From: Bryobacterales bacterium
GTDB lineage: Bacteria; Acidobacteriota; Terriglobia; Bryobacterales; Bryobacteraceae
Assembly (NCBI GenBank): GCA_016716385.1
Contig: JADJWL010000025.1
Span: forward strand, 62,001-126,000
Length of the DNA: 64,000 nucleotides
Direction of reading: 5' to 3'
The notes under the pieces were generated by a model that was not told where the DNA came from, did not search any database, and saw only the letters and a program-made list of their open reading frames with translations. Below, one piece after another: positions 1 through 8,249 of the stretch (the stretch's first letter is position 1; each line of letters begins with the position of its first letter). The position numbers and the translations under genes are program-made.

Positions 1-196
1 CCACGGCGGTCAGGTCACGGTCGAGATCCTCAGCCAGTCGCTCAACGTGGCGCGCTTCATGACACCCTACGTGTACGGCCGGTACAGCGAGGGCCGCACC
101 GCCATGTTCGTGACCCGTGGCATTGGGACCATCGGGCTGCCGCTGCGCCTGGGGGCTCCGCCAGAGATCGCGCTGGTGCGGCTGCGCGCCGCCTGA
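1..196 (+). CDS. Metallophosphoesterase, C-terminal end (partial)
   Basis: Only the last 64 codons lie in the window; the reading phase starts at base 2 and the stop is TGA 194-196. The fragment opens with HGGQV, the end of the GHTHGGQ metal-binding motif of calcineurin-like phosphoesterases. It continues with a tyrosine-rich stretch and the ending GIGTIGLPLRLGAPPEI, which closely matches the C-terminus of YkuE/YaeI-type membrane-associated metallophosphoesterases (known family). Another metallophosphoesterase begins 4 bases downstream on the same strand, so the two are probably co-transcribed. The substrate cannot be told from this fragment. Confidence 0.75.
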   Translation, partial: HGGQVTVEILSQSLNVARFMTPYVYGRYSEGRTAMFVTRGIGTIGLPLRLGAPPEIALVRLRAA

Positions 197-200
197 CCTC

Positions 201-932
201 ATGCGCTATCTGGTACTCAGCGATATTCACGGCAACTGGGAGGCGCTCGCGGCAGTGCTGGCGGCAAGCGAGGGAGCGCACGATTCCGTCGTGTGCCTTG
301 GAGATGTGGTGGGGTATGGCGCCGATCCCAACCGCTGCGTCGAGTGGACCCGTGAGCACGCCTCGCCAGTGGTGCGCGGCAACCATGACCGCGCGTCCGC
401 CGGTGAGGGCGACCTGTCCTGGTTCAATGAGATCGCCGCGCATGCGATCCTGTGGACCCGCAACGCGCTGGCCCCCGAGAACGCCTTGTGGCTGCGGGAC
501 TTGCCGCGTGGTCCGGCAGCGTGCGGAGGCTTTCAGATCGCACATGGGTCGCCGCTCGACGAGGACGGCTACCTCGTCCATATCGCCGACGCGGAGGCGA
601 CGTTTCCCTATCTGGAGACGCCGCTAGTATTTTTCGGACACACGCACCTGCAGGGTTGGTTTCTCTGGGCGCGGCTGCGGTCCAGCCCGTTCCGGCGCCC
701 GCCAGGCGAGTTCGTCCTCGATCTGCGGCCCGGCGACAGCTACCTGATCAATCCAGGCTCGGTGGGTCAACCCCGCGACGGCGACCCCCGGGCGGCGTAC
801 GCCATCTACGACGATGCGGCGCGGACGGTCGCATTCCACCGCGCCGCTTACGATCTCGCCTCGGCGCAAGCCAGGATTCGCGAAGCGGGCCTGCCTGAGA
901 TGCTGGCCGCGCGGCTGGCCGAAGGCCGTTAG
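201..932 (+). CDS. Metallophosphoesterase family protein (YfcE-like)
   Basis: This is a 243-aa soluble calcineurin-like phosphoesterase. The full dinuclear metal motif series is visible: SDIHGN at residues 7-12, LGDVVGYG near 36, GNHD near 64, AHGSP near 115 and FGHTH near 142. It is a compact YfcE/MJ0936-type enzyme with no signal peptide or membrane segment, so a cytoplasmic phosphodiesterase or phosphatase is likely; the physiological substrate is unknown. The ATG at 201 was chosen because it places the first metal motif right at the N-terminus, as in the family, and lies 4 bases after the stop of the preceding phosphoesterase. A longer in-frame start at 117 would overlap that gene heavily. 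Confidence 0.85.
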   Translation: MRYLVLSDIHGNWEALAAVLAASEGAHDSVVCLGDVVGYGADPNRCVEWTREHASPVVRGNHDRASAGEGDLSWFNEIAAHAILWTRNALAPENALWLRDLPRGPAACGGFQIAHGSPLDEDGYLVHIADAEATFPYLETPLVFFGHTHLQGWFLWARLRSSPFRRPPGEFVLDLRPGDSYLINPGSVGQPRDGDPRAAYAIYDDAARTVAFHRAAYDLASAQARIREAGLPEMLAARLAEGR

Positions 933-933
933 C

Positions 934-2892
934 CTACCAGACGCGGCAGCGCTTCTCCGGAGCCATCGGCTGGCTGACGCGGCAGCCGAACGCTTCCCGG
1001 AACTCCGGCATGTTCGAGACGACGCCGTTCGTCCGATGCTCGCCAGGCGAATGCGGATCGGTCAGCACGCGCATGCGCGCAGCTTCCGGACGGATGTTCT
1101 GGCACCACACCTGCGCCCATCCCAGGAAGATCCGCTGCTGCGGCGTGAAGCCTTCGATCTTTGGCGGATCCTGGCCGCCCAGAGTGGCGATCAACGCCAT
1201 GTACGCCAGGCGCAGGCCGCCATTGTCCGCGACATTCTCCCCTAGCGTCAGGCGTCCGTTCAACTTCATGTCGTCGACCGCGGCGTAGCCGGCGTACTGC
1301 TCAACGAAGCAATCGGCGCGCTTCTCGAACTCGCGCGCGTCGGACTCCGTCCACCAGTCTTCAAGATTTCCCCGCGGGTCGAAACGCCGGCCCTGGTCGT
1401 CGAAGCCGTGGGTGATCTCGTGGCCGATCACCGCGCCGATACCGCCGAAATTCACCGCCTCGTCGACGGCCCGGTTGAAGAACGGCGGTTGGAGAATACC
1501 GGCCGGAAAATTGATGCTGTTGGTGGACGGCGAATAGTAGGCATTGACCGTGGGCGGCGTCATCCTCCACAGCTTCGGATCCACGGGTTTCCCGATGAAT
1601 GCCACATCGAAGTCGAACTCGAAGCCGCGCGCCCGCCAGAGGTTCCCGAGCGCGTCCGTACGGCTCACGCGCAACCGGGAGTAGTCGCGCCAGTTCTCGG
1701 GATAGCCGACTTTGTTCGTGATCGCGTGCAGTTTCTCGAGTGCCCGGCGTTTGGTCTCCGGCGTCATCCAGTCCAACTCCTGGATCCCGCGCTCCATCGC
1801 TTGTTCGACGGCCTTGACGATGCCGGCCATGCGCGCCTTGCCGTCCTCGCCGAAGGTCTCCTCGACGAAGCGGCGACCCAAGTCCTCGCCGAGCACCTCG
1901 TCCACCGCGGCCACGCAACGCTTCCAGCGGGGACGAATCTCGCGCGCCCCCGTCAGGGTGCGGCCGAAGAAGTCGAACGACTCGTCGGCGAATGCACTGG
2001 GAAGCATGTTCGCGCTGTTCCTCAGGACCTTCCACGACAGGAACGCCTTCCAGTCATCGAGCGGGCGGGCGCTCACTTGGGCGCTCAAGGTTTCGGCGAA
2101 CGCGGGCACGCGGACATTGATCTCGCGAAACGCCGGCGTGTTGGCCTGGTGGAAATAGCTGCTCCACAAGAAGGCGGGGGCCCGCTTCTCCAGATCGGGC
2201 ACCGGCATCTTGTTGTACATCCGCGTCGGGTCGCGCCGCAGCGTGCGGTCGAGGTGTCCCTGCGCCAGGGCGGTCTCAATCGCCATCACGACATCGGCCT
2301 TCCGCGCGGCTTCGGCCGGCGTGTCTCCCCACAGCTCGAACATCCGTCCGACATGGGCCACAAACTTCTTGCGGATCTCGACGCTCCTTGTGTCGTCCTT
2401 CAAGTAGTAGTCGCGATCCGGCATGCTCAGACCGCCCTGATCGAGGATCGCGATGTTCTGGGTGGAGTTCTTATTGTCCGAACCGGAACCGAAAGCGAAT
2501 AGGGCCGAAACCCCCATCCGCTCGAGGCGGCCGGCCTGCTCGGCGAACTGCCTCGCTGTCCGGATCCCGGCGATGCGCTTCATCACGGGTTGGAGCGGTG
2601 CGGTCCCCAGTCTGGTGATGGTCGTCTCATCCATGCACGCTGCGTAGTAGTCCTGACTCTTGCCGCGGCCTTCGCCAAGGATGTCGCGGAGGATTGCCTC
2701 ATTGCGCTCCTGGAGTTCGTTGAAGCGGCCCCATCGCGACTGCTCGGCGGGGATGGGATTCTCCTTCCGCCACACGTTGCAGGCGTACGCGTAGAAGTCG
2801 GTGCATGGGTCGACCGCCGGGTCGATCGGACTGAGTTGGGCGTCAAGCAGCGTGACCGGAATGACCAGGAGAGCGAATGAGAGACGTAGCAT
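934..2892 (-). CDS. M13 family (neprilysin/PepO-like) zinc metalloendopeptidase
   Basis: This 652-aa exported peptidase begins with a hydrophobic signal peptide ending near residue 19 (LLDAQ). The mature part starts with the M13 N-terminal pattern DPCTDFYAYACN. The catalytic HEITH lies at residues 491-495 and the third zinc ligand is the Glu of GENVADNGG (about 552). The NAYYSPSTN motif and the C-terminal region with a near-terminal Cys are also typical. The length is right for bacterial PepO proteins. It probably degrades peptides in the periplasm or outside the cell. It converges with the preceding phosphoesterase with 1 base between the stops, and is divergent from arsM. Confidence 0.93.
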   Translation of the reverse strand: MLRLSFALLVIPVTLLDAQLSPIDPAVDPCTDFYAYACNVWRKENPIPAEQSRWGRFNELQERNEAILRDILGEGRGKSQDYYAACMDETTITRLGTAPLQPVMKRIAGIRTARQFAEQAGRLERMGVSALFAFGSGSDNKNSTQNIAILDQGGLSMPDRDYYLKDDTRSVEIRKKFVAHVGRMFELWGDTPAEAARKADVVMAIETALAQGHLDRTLRRDPTRMYNKMPVPDLEKRAPAFLWSSYFHQANTPAFREINVRVPAFAETLSAQVSARPLDDWKAFLSWKVLRNSANMLPSAFADESFDFFGRTLTGAREIRPRWKRCVAAVDEVLGEDLGRRFVEETFGEDGKARMAGIVKAVEQAMERGIQELDWMTPETKRRALEKLHAITNKVGYPENWRDYSRLRVSRTDALGNLWRARGFEFDFDVAFIGKPVDPKLWRMTPPTVNAYYSPSTNSINFPAGILQPPFFNRAVDEAVNFGGIGAVIGHEITHGFDDQGRRFDPRGNLEDWWTESDAREFEKRADCFVEQYAGYAAVDDMKLNGRLTLGENVADNGGLRLAYMALIATLGGQDPPKIEGFTPQQRIFLGWAQVWCQNIRPEAARMRVLTDPHSPGEHRTNGVVSNMPEFREAFGCRVSQPMAPEKRCRVW

Positions 2893-2970
2893 GCGCGTAC
2901 CAGTTCTTGGTTGTAATCTGAATTGACGATGAGGGAAACGTTCCCGTAACCATCATAGGGAAGAAGGGCC

Positions 2971-2999
2971 TTGACGCCATTCTGTATTTCTAGTATTAT
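2971..2999 (+). promoter_or_regulatory. Predicted sigma70-type promoter of arsM
   Basis: A -35 hexamer TTGACG (2971-2976) and a -10 hexamer TATTAT (2994-2999) are separated by exactly 17 bases. They sit 23 bases upstream of the arsM start, and a strong ribosome binding site GAGGAGG (3009-3015) lies 7 bases before the ATG. This is one of only two clearly canonical promoters found in the window. No arsR gene is adjacent. Confidence 0.6.
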
Positions 3000-3022
3000 C
3001 GAAACAATGAGGAGGCCAATCT

Positions 3023-3841
3023 ATGGCACAGACAGACATCAAGGCAGTTGTGAAGGAAAAGTACGGCGAGGCCGCGTTGCGGGCAAGAGCGGGAGGGACA
3101 TCTTCCTGCTGCGGCGGGGCCGAGTCCTGCGGGACAAAGGATCCAATCACCGCGGATCTCTATGACAGCGAACAGGCGGCGCTGCTGCCGGAGGCTGCGT
3201 TGCGGGCCTCACTCGGCTGCGGGAATCCCACCGCGCTGGCGGAGTTGCGCGAGGGCCAGGTGGTGCTGGATCTGGGATCGGGCGGCGGCATCGACGTCCT
3301 GCTATCGGCGCGGCGGGTTGGGCCGTCCGGGAAGGCGTACGGACTCGACATGACGGACGAAATGCTCGCGCTGGCCCGCGAGAACCAGCGCCAGGCGGGT
3401 GTGGAGAACGTCGAGTTTCTGAAGGGCGAGATCGAGCACATCCCGCTGCCTGACAACTCCGTCGATGTCATCATCTCCAATTGTGTGATCAACCTGTCGG
3501 CGGACAAGGACCGGGTTCTGGCCGAGGCGTACCGCGTCCTGAAGCCGGGCGGGCGTCTGGCCGTCTCCGACGTGGTCGTCCGCGGCGCGGTGCCGGAGGC
3601 GATCCGGCGAAGCATGGAACTGTGGATCGGTTGCGTCGCCGGTGCGCTCGACGAGAGCGATTACCGGTCGAAGCTGCTGACGGCAGGCTTTGGGCATATC
3701 GATCTCGAGCCCACGCGCGTGTATCGCGTGGAAGAGGCGCGCGACCTGCTGGCACAGGCGGGTCTGGATGTGGACGGCCTGGCAGCCGCGGTCGACGGCA
3801 AGTTCGCCAGCGCCTTCATTCGCGCAGTGAAGCCGGCGTAG
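3023..3841 (+). CDS. arsM: Arsenite S-adenosylmethionine methyltransferase ArsM
   Basis: The protein (272 aa) methylates As(III) with SAM to volatile or less toxic methylarsenicals. The SAM-binding motif I is VLDLGSGGGIDVL (81-93). The three As(III)-binding cysteines expected for ArsM/AS3MT are present in context: SLGCGNP (Cys66), SNCVINLS (Cys154) and IGCVAG (Cys204). An extra N-terminal cysteine cluster SSCCGG..C (29, 30, 36) is also seen, as in many bacterial ArsM. The gene stands alone, with no arsR, arsB/acr3 or arsC nearby, and has its own promoter. It ends 3 bases before the convergent downstream gene. Confidence 0.95.
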   Translation: MAQTDIKAVVKEKYGEAALRARAGGTSSCCGGAESCGTKDPITADLYDSEQAALLPEAALRASLGCGNPTALAELREGQVVLDLGSGGGIDVLLSARRVGPSGKAYGLDMTDEMLALARENQRQAGVENVEFLKGEIEHIPLPDNSVDVIISNCVINLSADKDRVLAEAYRVLKPGGRLAVSDVVVRGAVPEAIRRSMELWIGCVAGALDESDYRSKLLTAGFGHIDLEPTRVYRVEEARDLLAQAGLDVDGLAAAVDGKFASAFIRAVKPA

Positions 3842-3844
3842 GAC

Positions 3845-5635
3845 CTAGTGCGAGACCGGCTCGCCCCACCAGATGTTGCCGGTTTCGTCTTCGAGGCTGA
3901 AAATCAGTTGGTCGCGGCTGAAGGCGGGTCCGAACCCGCCCAGCCCGGCCGGTCCGGGAGATCGGCGGGCGCCGTGGAAGTGGTACACGTCGAACGGCTC
4001 GCTGGAGGCATACTTGCTGTCATCGAGGCGCTGCGCCCAGATACAGCGGAATCCGTCGAGGCGGCTGATGAAGTAGAGAAGGCGCCCGTCCTCTGACCAC
4101 CACGGGCGCAGGTTCTCGACCGTGTTGTCCACCACCAGACGCCACTCGTCCCGGGGCGCCGCCTTGCCTTCCCGGACCGGAGCCACGTAGACGGGGCGCT
4201 TCTGCGTGGTCATCGGCACATGGAATGCAACCCAGCGCCCATCGGGCGAGAATTCCGCGCCGTGGATGCTTTCCGTTTCATCCCCGATCAACTCCGTCCG
4301 CTCACCGTTGGCCGTGTTGAGCAGGTAGAACCGGATCGGGCTGCCGGCCCAGATGACGAGCGATCGCGAGTCCGGGGTCCAGCCATAGATCTCGCCGCAG
4401 TCTTCGCACAGCCGCGCCGGTTCGCCGCCGCGCACAGGCATCGTGTATAGGTGGCGGAGGCCGGCCTTGTCAAACGAGCTGAATCCCGCCTTGGCGCCGT
4501 CCGGGGAGATACGGGGCCGGGTAACGGTGTCGAACTGGGCGAGGGTGGCTTCGCGCCCGCTCACCATGTCCTTTGTGCGGATCTCATGGCTGGCGCCGGT
4601 GCGCTGAATGAACAGGAGCGTCCGCCGGTCGCGGGAGAGCGACGGGTAGATGCGGTCGCCGGCGCTTTGGGCCAGACGCTGCAGCGCCCCGGCGGTGCGC
4701 CCCGAGTTGGAATCGAGAGGGAGCGACCAGAGGTACGCGGTCTTCTTCGTGCGCGCCACGGCGACCCGTAGGCTGCTGTCGTCGAGCACAGTGGCAACCG
4801 CTTCGACATCCCCCGAACCTCCTGAGAATGCGCCGGTCAAGAGACCTTCCACCTTGCCCGAATCGCCGAGCCGGACATGCCACGTCCGTCCGCTTGAAGC
4901 GGCGATGGCGCCCTGCGGCGTCCAGCTTCCCGGGGAAGGCAGAGGAATATTCTGCGCGGCAAACAGCGCGGCGGCGCCGGACGCCACCGAAGGCGCGCCA
5001 TCAAGGGACACGGCCCACCAGTCGACCGCCGCTCCAGCGGTCAGACCGATTGGATCGCTGCTGCCAAGCACCAGCAGCTTATCGCCGGAGGGCGACCATA
5101 CCGGATCGATCGACCAGGGAACGTCCTGGCCAACCTGGCGGGGCTCTCCGCCGGTGGCCGGCATTACGTAGACCCGGCACGCGGCCAGGCTCCGCCCCAC
5201 GGCATAGGCGATCCAGCGGCCGTCGGGAGAGAAGCGCGGCCGGAGCCCGTCCCGCGCGAGCAACCGTTCCTCGCCGCCGGTGGCCGGCGTCGCGTAGACG
5301 CCGCCGCCGTCCCGCTGCGACTGGTAGACCACCAGCGCCCCGTCGGGTGAGAAATCCGGTGCAATGTCGTCGGCTTCGTTCCGGGTCAACTGGCGCGCGC
5401 TGCCGCCGCCCATCGGTACGATCCAAATATCGAGATTAAACGCCCCGGCGCGGTCCGATGCCACGGCAAGCGCGGCGCCGCCAGGGGCGATGGCGGGATA
5501 CGTGGTGAGTCCCTGGTCCTGTGTGATCTGCCGCGCCTGGAGGCTCGGCGGCGCGGGCGCGGACCCGCAGCCTGCCGCCCACAATGCGGCGCTCAGCGCC
5601 AGCGCGACGTCCCAACGCCCCCAGGATGCCTTCAC
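3845..5635 (-). CDS. PD40/WD40-like beta-propeller lipoprotein (TolB-like)
   Basis: This 596-aa protein has a lipoprotein signal peptide with the lipobox LWAAGC and Cys at about 23. The rest consists of repeated PD40 blades of the form FSPDGRWIAY / ISPDGAKAGF / FSPDGRWVAF, with DIWIVPMGGG-type connecting strands, as in TolB and the dipeptidyl-peptidase IV propeller. No peptidase domain follows. It is probably anchored in the periplasm or outer membrane and binds protein or carbohydrate; the specific partner is unknown. The start lies 14 bases before the phosphohexomutase region, which is co-directional and may be upstream in the same transcript. Confidence 0.82.
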   Translation of the reverse strand: MKASWGRWDVALALSAALWAAGCGSAPAPPSLQARQITQDQGLTTYPAIAPGGAALAVASDRAGAFNLDIWIVPMGGGSARQLTRNEADDIAPDFSPDGALVVYQSQRDGGGVYATPATGGEERLLARDGLRPRFSPDGRWIAYAVGRSLAACRVYVMPATGGEPRQVGQDVPWSIDPVWSPSGDKLLVLGSSDPIGLTAGAAVDWWAVSLDGAPSVASGAAALFAAQNIPLPSPGSWTPQGAIAASSGRTWHVRLGDSGKVEGLLTGAFSGGSGDVEAVATVLDDSSLRVAVARTKKTAYLWSLPLDSNSGRTAGALQRLAQSAGDRIYPSLSRDRRTLLFIQRTGASHEIRTKDMVSGREATLAQFDTVTRPRISPDGAKAGFSSFDKAGLRHLYTMPVRGGEPARLCEDCGEIYGWTPDSRSLVIWAGSPIRFYLLNTANGERTELIGDETESIHGAEFSPDGRWVAFHVPMTTQKRPVYVAPVREGKAAPRDEWRLVVDNTVENLRPWWSEDGRLLYFISRLDGFRCIWAQRLDDSKYASSEPFDVYHFHGARRSPGPAGLGGFGPAFSRDQLIFSLEDETGNIWWGEPVSH

Positions 5636-5649
5636 GCGATTCGCTCCCT

Positions 5650-7002
5650 TCAGGCCGCTCGGGCGCGACTGAGCACCCGCTCCATCTCCTCCCGGTACCG
5701 GTTGAGGGCTTCTTCGTTCGCCGCTTCGAAGCGCATCACCAGCACAGGTCCGGTGTTCGAGGCCCGCAACAGGCCCCAGCCGTCCTCAAATAATACTCTG
5801 ACTCCATCGATGTCGACCACCCGGTGCGACGCGCGGAACGATTCCGTGACACGCCGCACGACCTCGAACTTCTGTTCATCCGGACAATCCACACGGATTT
5901 CCGGCGTCACGACGCGGCTCGGCAGGCCCTCCAGTTGAGCGGATAGCGGGCGCCCGGAACGCGAGACAATCTCCAGCAGCCGGCAAGCGGCGTAGATCGC
6001 GTCGTCGAAGCCGTAGTAGCGGTCCGCGAAGAACATGTGGCCGCTCATCTCCCCCGCCATCGCGGCCCGCGTTTCCTGCATCTTGGCTTTGATCAGCGAG
6101 TGGCCTGTTCGCCACATGATCGCCTTGCCGCCGAGCCTGGCAATCTCGTCGTACATCACCTGCGAACATTTCACTTCGCCGATGAAGGTCGCGCCCGGCT
6201 TCCGGCCGAGGATCTCGCGCGCGTAGATCAACAGCAACTGGTCGCCCCAGACGACGCGCCCTTCGTTGTCGACCGCCCCAAGCCGGTCGGCATCGCCGTC
6301 GAACCCGATGCCAAGTTCCGCACCGTGTTCTTTCACCGCGGCGATCAATGGATCGAGCGCTTCCGGCAAGGTCGGGTCCGGATGGTGGTTCGGGAATCGC
6401 CCGTCCATCTCGAAATACATCGGAACCGCCTCGCAGTTCAACCGCGTCAGCAGACGCTCGAGCACCGGACCCGCTACGCCGTTTCCCGCATCGAGCACGA
6501 CCTTTACCCGGCGCTCCCAGGAGAACTGCGCGGCTACCTCGTCGACGTACGGCGTGACGATGTCACACGATTGCGCACTTCCTTCCCCGGACTCGAAGTC
6601 GCTCATCTCGACCATACGCCGCAGTTCCTGGATCTGAGGACCGTAGATGGTCGAATCGCCGCACATGATCTTGAAGCCGTTGTACTCAGGGGCGTTGTGG
6701 CTGCCCGTGATCATTACGGCGCCGTCCGCGTGCAGCTTGAAGCTCGAATAGTACACGAGCGGCGTTGGGACGACGCCCAGATCCGTAACCGCACATCCTG
6801 ATTCGACTAGGCCTCGCACCAGAGCGTCCCGCAGGCGGGACGAACTCAGGCGGCAGTCCCGTCCCACATTGACCGTGCGCCCCTTCCGGCGCCGCGCGAA
6901 AGTGCCAATGGCGCGCCCCAGGGCCGTGATCCCGGCATCGGACAATTCGGTTTCTGCGATCCCGCGGATGTCGTATTCGCGGAAGATGGTCGGCTTCAGC
7001 AT
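5650..7002 (-). CDS. Phosphomannomutase/phosphoglucomutase (alpha-D-phosphohexomutase)
   Basis: This 450-aa enzyme interconverts hexose 6- and 1-phosphates for nucleotide sugar synthesis. The phosphoserine loop is ITGSHNAPEYNGF with Ser101, and the Mg2+-binding loop is GFDGDADR (Asp 235/237/239). The sugar-binding loop GEMSGH and the N-terminal FREYDIRG motif, typical of the AlgC/ManB group, are visible. The ATG at 7002 is chosen because FREYDIRG sits at residues 7-14 as in the family. An in-frame extension upstream runs through DNA with no homology-like sequence. A TATACT lies 8 bases before this ATG with no Shine-Dalgarno sequence, so the mRNA may be leaderless. Confidence 0.93.
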   Translation of the reverse strand: MLKPTIFREYDIRGIAETELSDAGITALGRAIGTFARRRKGRTVNVGRDCRLSSSRLRDALVRGLVESGCAVTDLGVVPTPLVYYSSFKLHADGAVMITGSHNAPEYNGFKIMCGDSTIYGPQIQELRRMVEMSDFESGEGSAQSCDIVTPYVDEVAAQFSWERRVKVVLDAGNGVAGPVLERLLTRLNCEAVPMYFEMDGRFPNHHPDPTLPEALDPLIAAVKEHGAELGIGFDGDADRLGAVDNEGRVVWGDQLLLIYAREILGRKPGATFIGEVKCSQVMYDEIARLGGKAIMWRTGHSLIKAKMQETRAAMAGEMSGHMFFADRYYGFDDAIYAACRLLEIVSRSGRPLSAQLEGLPSRVVTPEIRVDCPDEQKFEVVRRVTESFRASHRVVDIDGVRVLFEDGWGLLRASNTGPVLVMRFEAANEEALNRYREEMERVLSRARAA

Positions 7003-7290
7003 CACACAGCAGTATAGCTTTCGGCTTCGATCCGGGGGCTGCTCGGAAAAATTTGCGTTGCACCGGCGCGGGTACGGTACGCTCCAGTACCACTGCTGTC
7101 GACACCCGACGCTTTTGTTCCAATAAGATACGCGCTCTCTGTGCTCCGGAGTGGTACCCCCCGCAGTACCTACACGGCCCCTATTCCTACTGCTAACTAG
7201 GGAAAATGACCGATTTTCGCGATCTGGCTCCGATGTTAGTCTTGAGACATCCAAGCAAGGAAATTGCTGGAGAAGGAGAACAAAGCCAAC

Positions 7291-7482
7291 ATGAACCGTT
7301 TGAAAGCACTCGCACTGAAGATTCAGATCCTGAAGGACACCAAAGGTCAGGACCTCATCGAATACGCTCTGATGGCCGGTTTCGTCGCCGTCGCCGCTGG
7401 CGCCATCATGCCCGGCGTGGCCACCAACCTGACCACGATCTTCCAGCGCGTCAGCTCGGTCGTTGCCGCCGCCGCCGCGTAG
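7291..7482 (+). CDS. Flp/Fap-type type IVb pilin subunit
   Basis: This 63-aa protein has a short charged N-terminus, then GQDLIEYALMAGFVAVAAGA, the prepilin signature in which cleavage occurs before the hydrophobic stretch and Glu lies at +5 of the mature pilin, followed by Tyr. The rest is one hydrophobic helix and an Ala-rich tail. The ATG at 7291 has a good GGAGAAGGAG ribosome site at 7269-7278. A TTG at 7264 is in frame but would swallow that site. No tad assembly genes (cpaA-F, tadA-C) are in the window, so the pilin is distant from its machinery or has another role. A strong terminator follows 24 bases downstream. Confidence 0.88.
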   Translation: MNRLKALALKIQILKDTKGQDLIEYALMAGFVAVAAGAIMPGVATNLTTIFQRVSSVVAAAAA

Positions 7483-7506
7483 TCCTGAACCCGAACCGAT
7501 CAACCC

Positions 7507-7537
7507 AAAGGGCGGGAGCGAGTCTCCCGCCCTTTTT
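7507..7537 (+). terminator. Rho-independent terminator after the Flp pilin gene
   Basis: A perfect 9-bp G/C stem, GGGCGGGAG (7510-7518) and CTCCCGCCC (7524-7532), with a 5-base loop, flanked by AAA and followed by TTTTT (7533-7537). It insulates the highly expressed pilin gene from the aldolase gene that follows. Confidence 0.9.
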
Positions 7538-7579
7538 CTGTCTCGGGACCCGCACGAAGCGGTATCATTGCGGGTGGGT

Positions 7580-8239
7580 ATGACCCGAGAAGCTATCCTC
7601 TCTTCCATCATCGATATCGGCATTGTGCCAGTGGTACGCACCTCGTCGGCGGAGACCGCGCTGTCGGCCATCGAAGCAATCGAGCGGGGTGGAATCCGCG
7701 CCGCCGAGATCACCATGACTGTTCCGGGAGCGATCCGCGCACTGGAGCAGGCCGCCGATAAGTTCGGCGACCGCATCATGCTGGGCGCGGGTACGGTCCT
7801 CGACCCGGAGACAGCCCGCATCTGCATGTTGGCCGGAGCACAGTTCTTCGTCACCCCGAGCCTCAAAGTGGCGACCATTGAAATGGTCCGGCGCTATTCG
7901 AAGGTGATTTGCCCCGGGGCTTTGACACCCACGGAAGTGGTAACCGCCTGGGAAGCGGGCGCCGACGTCGTCAAGATCTTTCCGTGCGGGAACCTGGGCG
8001 GACCGAAGTACATCAAGGCGCTCAAGGCGCCTCTACCACACGTCCAGATGATCCCGACCGGCGGGGTGAACCTGGAGACGACCGCGGACTTCCTGCGCGC
8101 CGGCGCGAGCGCAGTTGCGGTCGGCGGCGAACTGGTCGACGCCAAACTGATCCGCGAGGCCCGCTGGGACGTGATTGAAGACCGCGCCCGGCAGTATCTT
8201 GAGATCATTCGCAGGACTCGCGCCGAGCTGGCTGCGTAG
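7580..8239 (+). CDS. eda: KDPG/KHG aldolase (2-dehydro-3-deoxy-phosphogluconate aldolase)
   Basis: The protein (219 aa) cleaves 2-keto-3-deoxy-6-phosphogluconate and/or 4-hydroxy-2-oxoglutarate to pyruvate plus an aldehyde. The class I Schiff-base lysine lies in ADVVKIFPCG (Lys132) and the catalytic Glu in AAEITMTVPGA (Glu43). The phosphate-binding IPTGGVNLE and VGGELVD segments are conserved. The ATG at 7580 gives the usual N-terminus; a GTG two codons upstream is possible. No edd or uronate genes are beside it. A myo-inositol oxygenase elsewhere in the window makes D-glucuronate, whose usual breakdown ends at this enzyme, but that link is inference. Confidence 0.92.
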   Translation: MTREAILSSIIDIGIVPVVRTSSAETALSAIEAIERGGIRAAEITMTVPGAIRALEQAADKFGDRIMLGAGTVLDPETARICMLAGAQFFVTPSLKVATIEMVRRYSKVICPGALTPTEVVTAWEAGADVVKIFPCGNLGGPKYIKALKAPLPHVQMIPTGGVNLETTADFLRAGASAVAVGGELVDAKLIREARWDVIEDRARQYLEIIRRTRAELAA

Positions 8240-8249
8240 CGGGGCCGAT

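Noticed and set aside
7130..7200. Sigma54-type promoter upstream of the Flp pilin gene (TGGTACCCCCCGCA region)
   Set aside because: The GG and GC elements are 8 rather than 10 bases apart, so the spacing does not fit -24/-12.
7003..7878. N-terminal extension of the phosphohexomutase to 742 aa
   Set aside because: The extension is antisense to the pilin and aldolase genes and lacks any homology-like feature; FREYDIRG is the true N-terminus.
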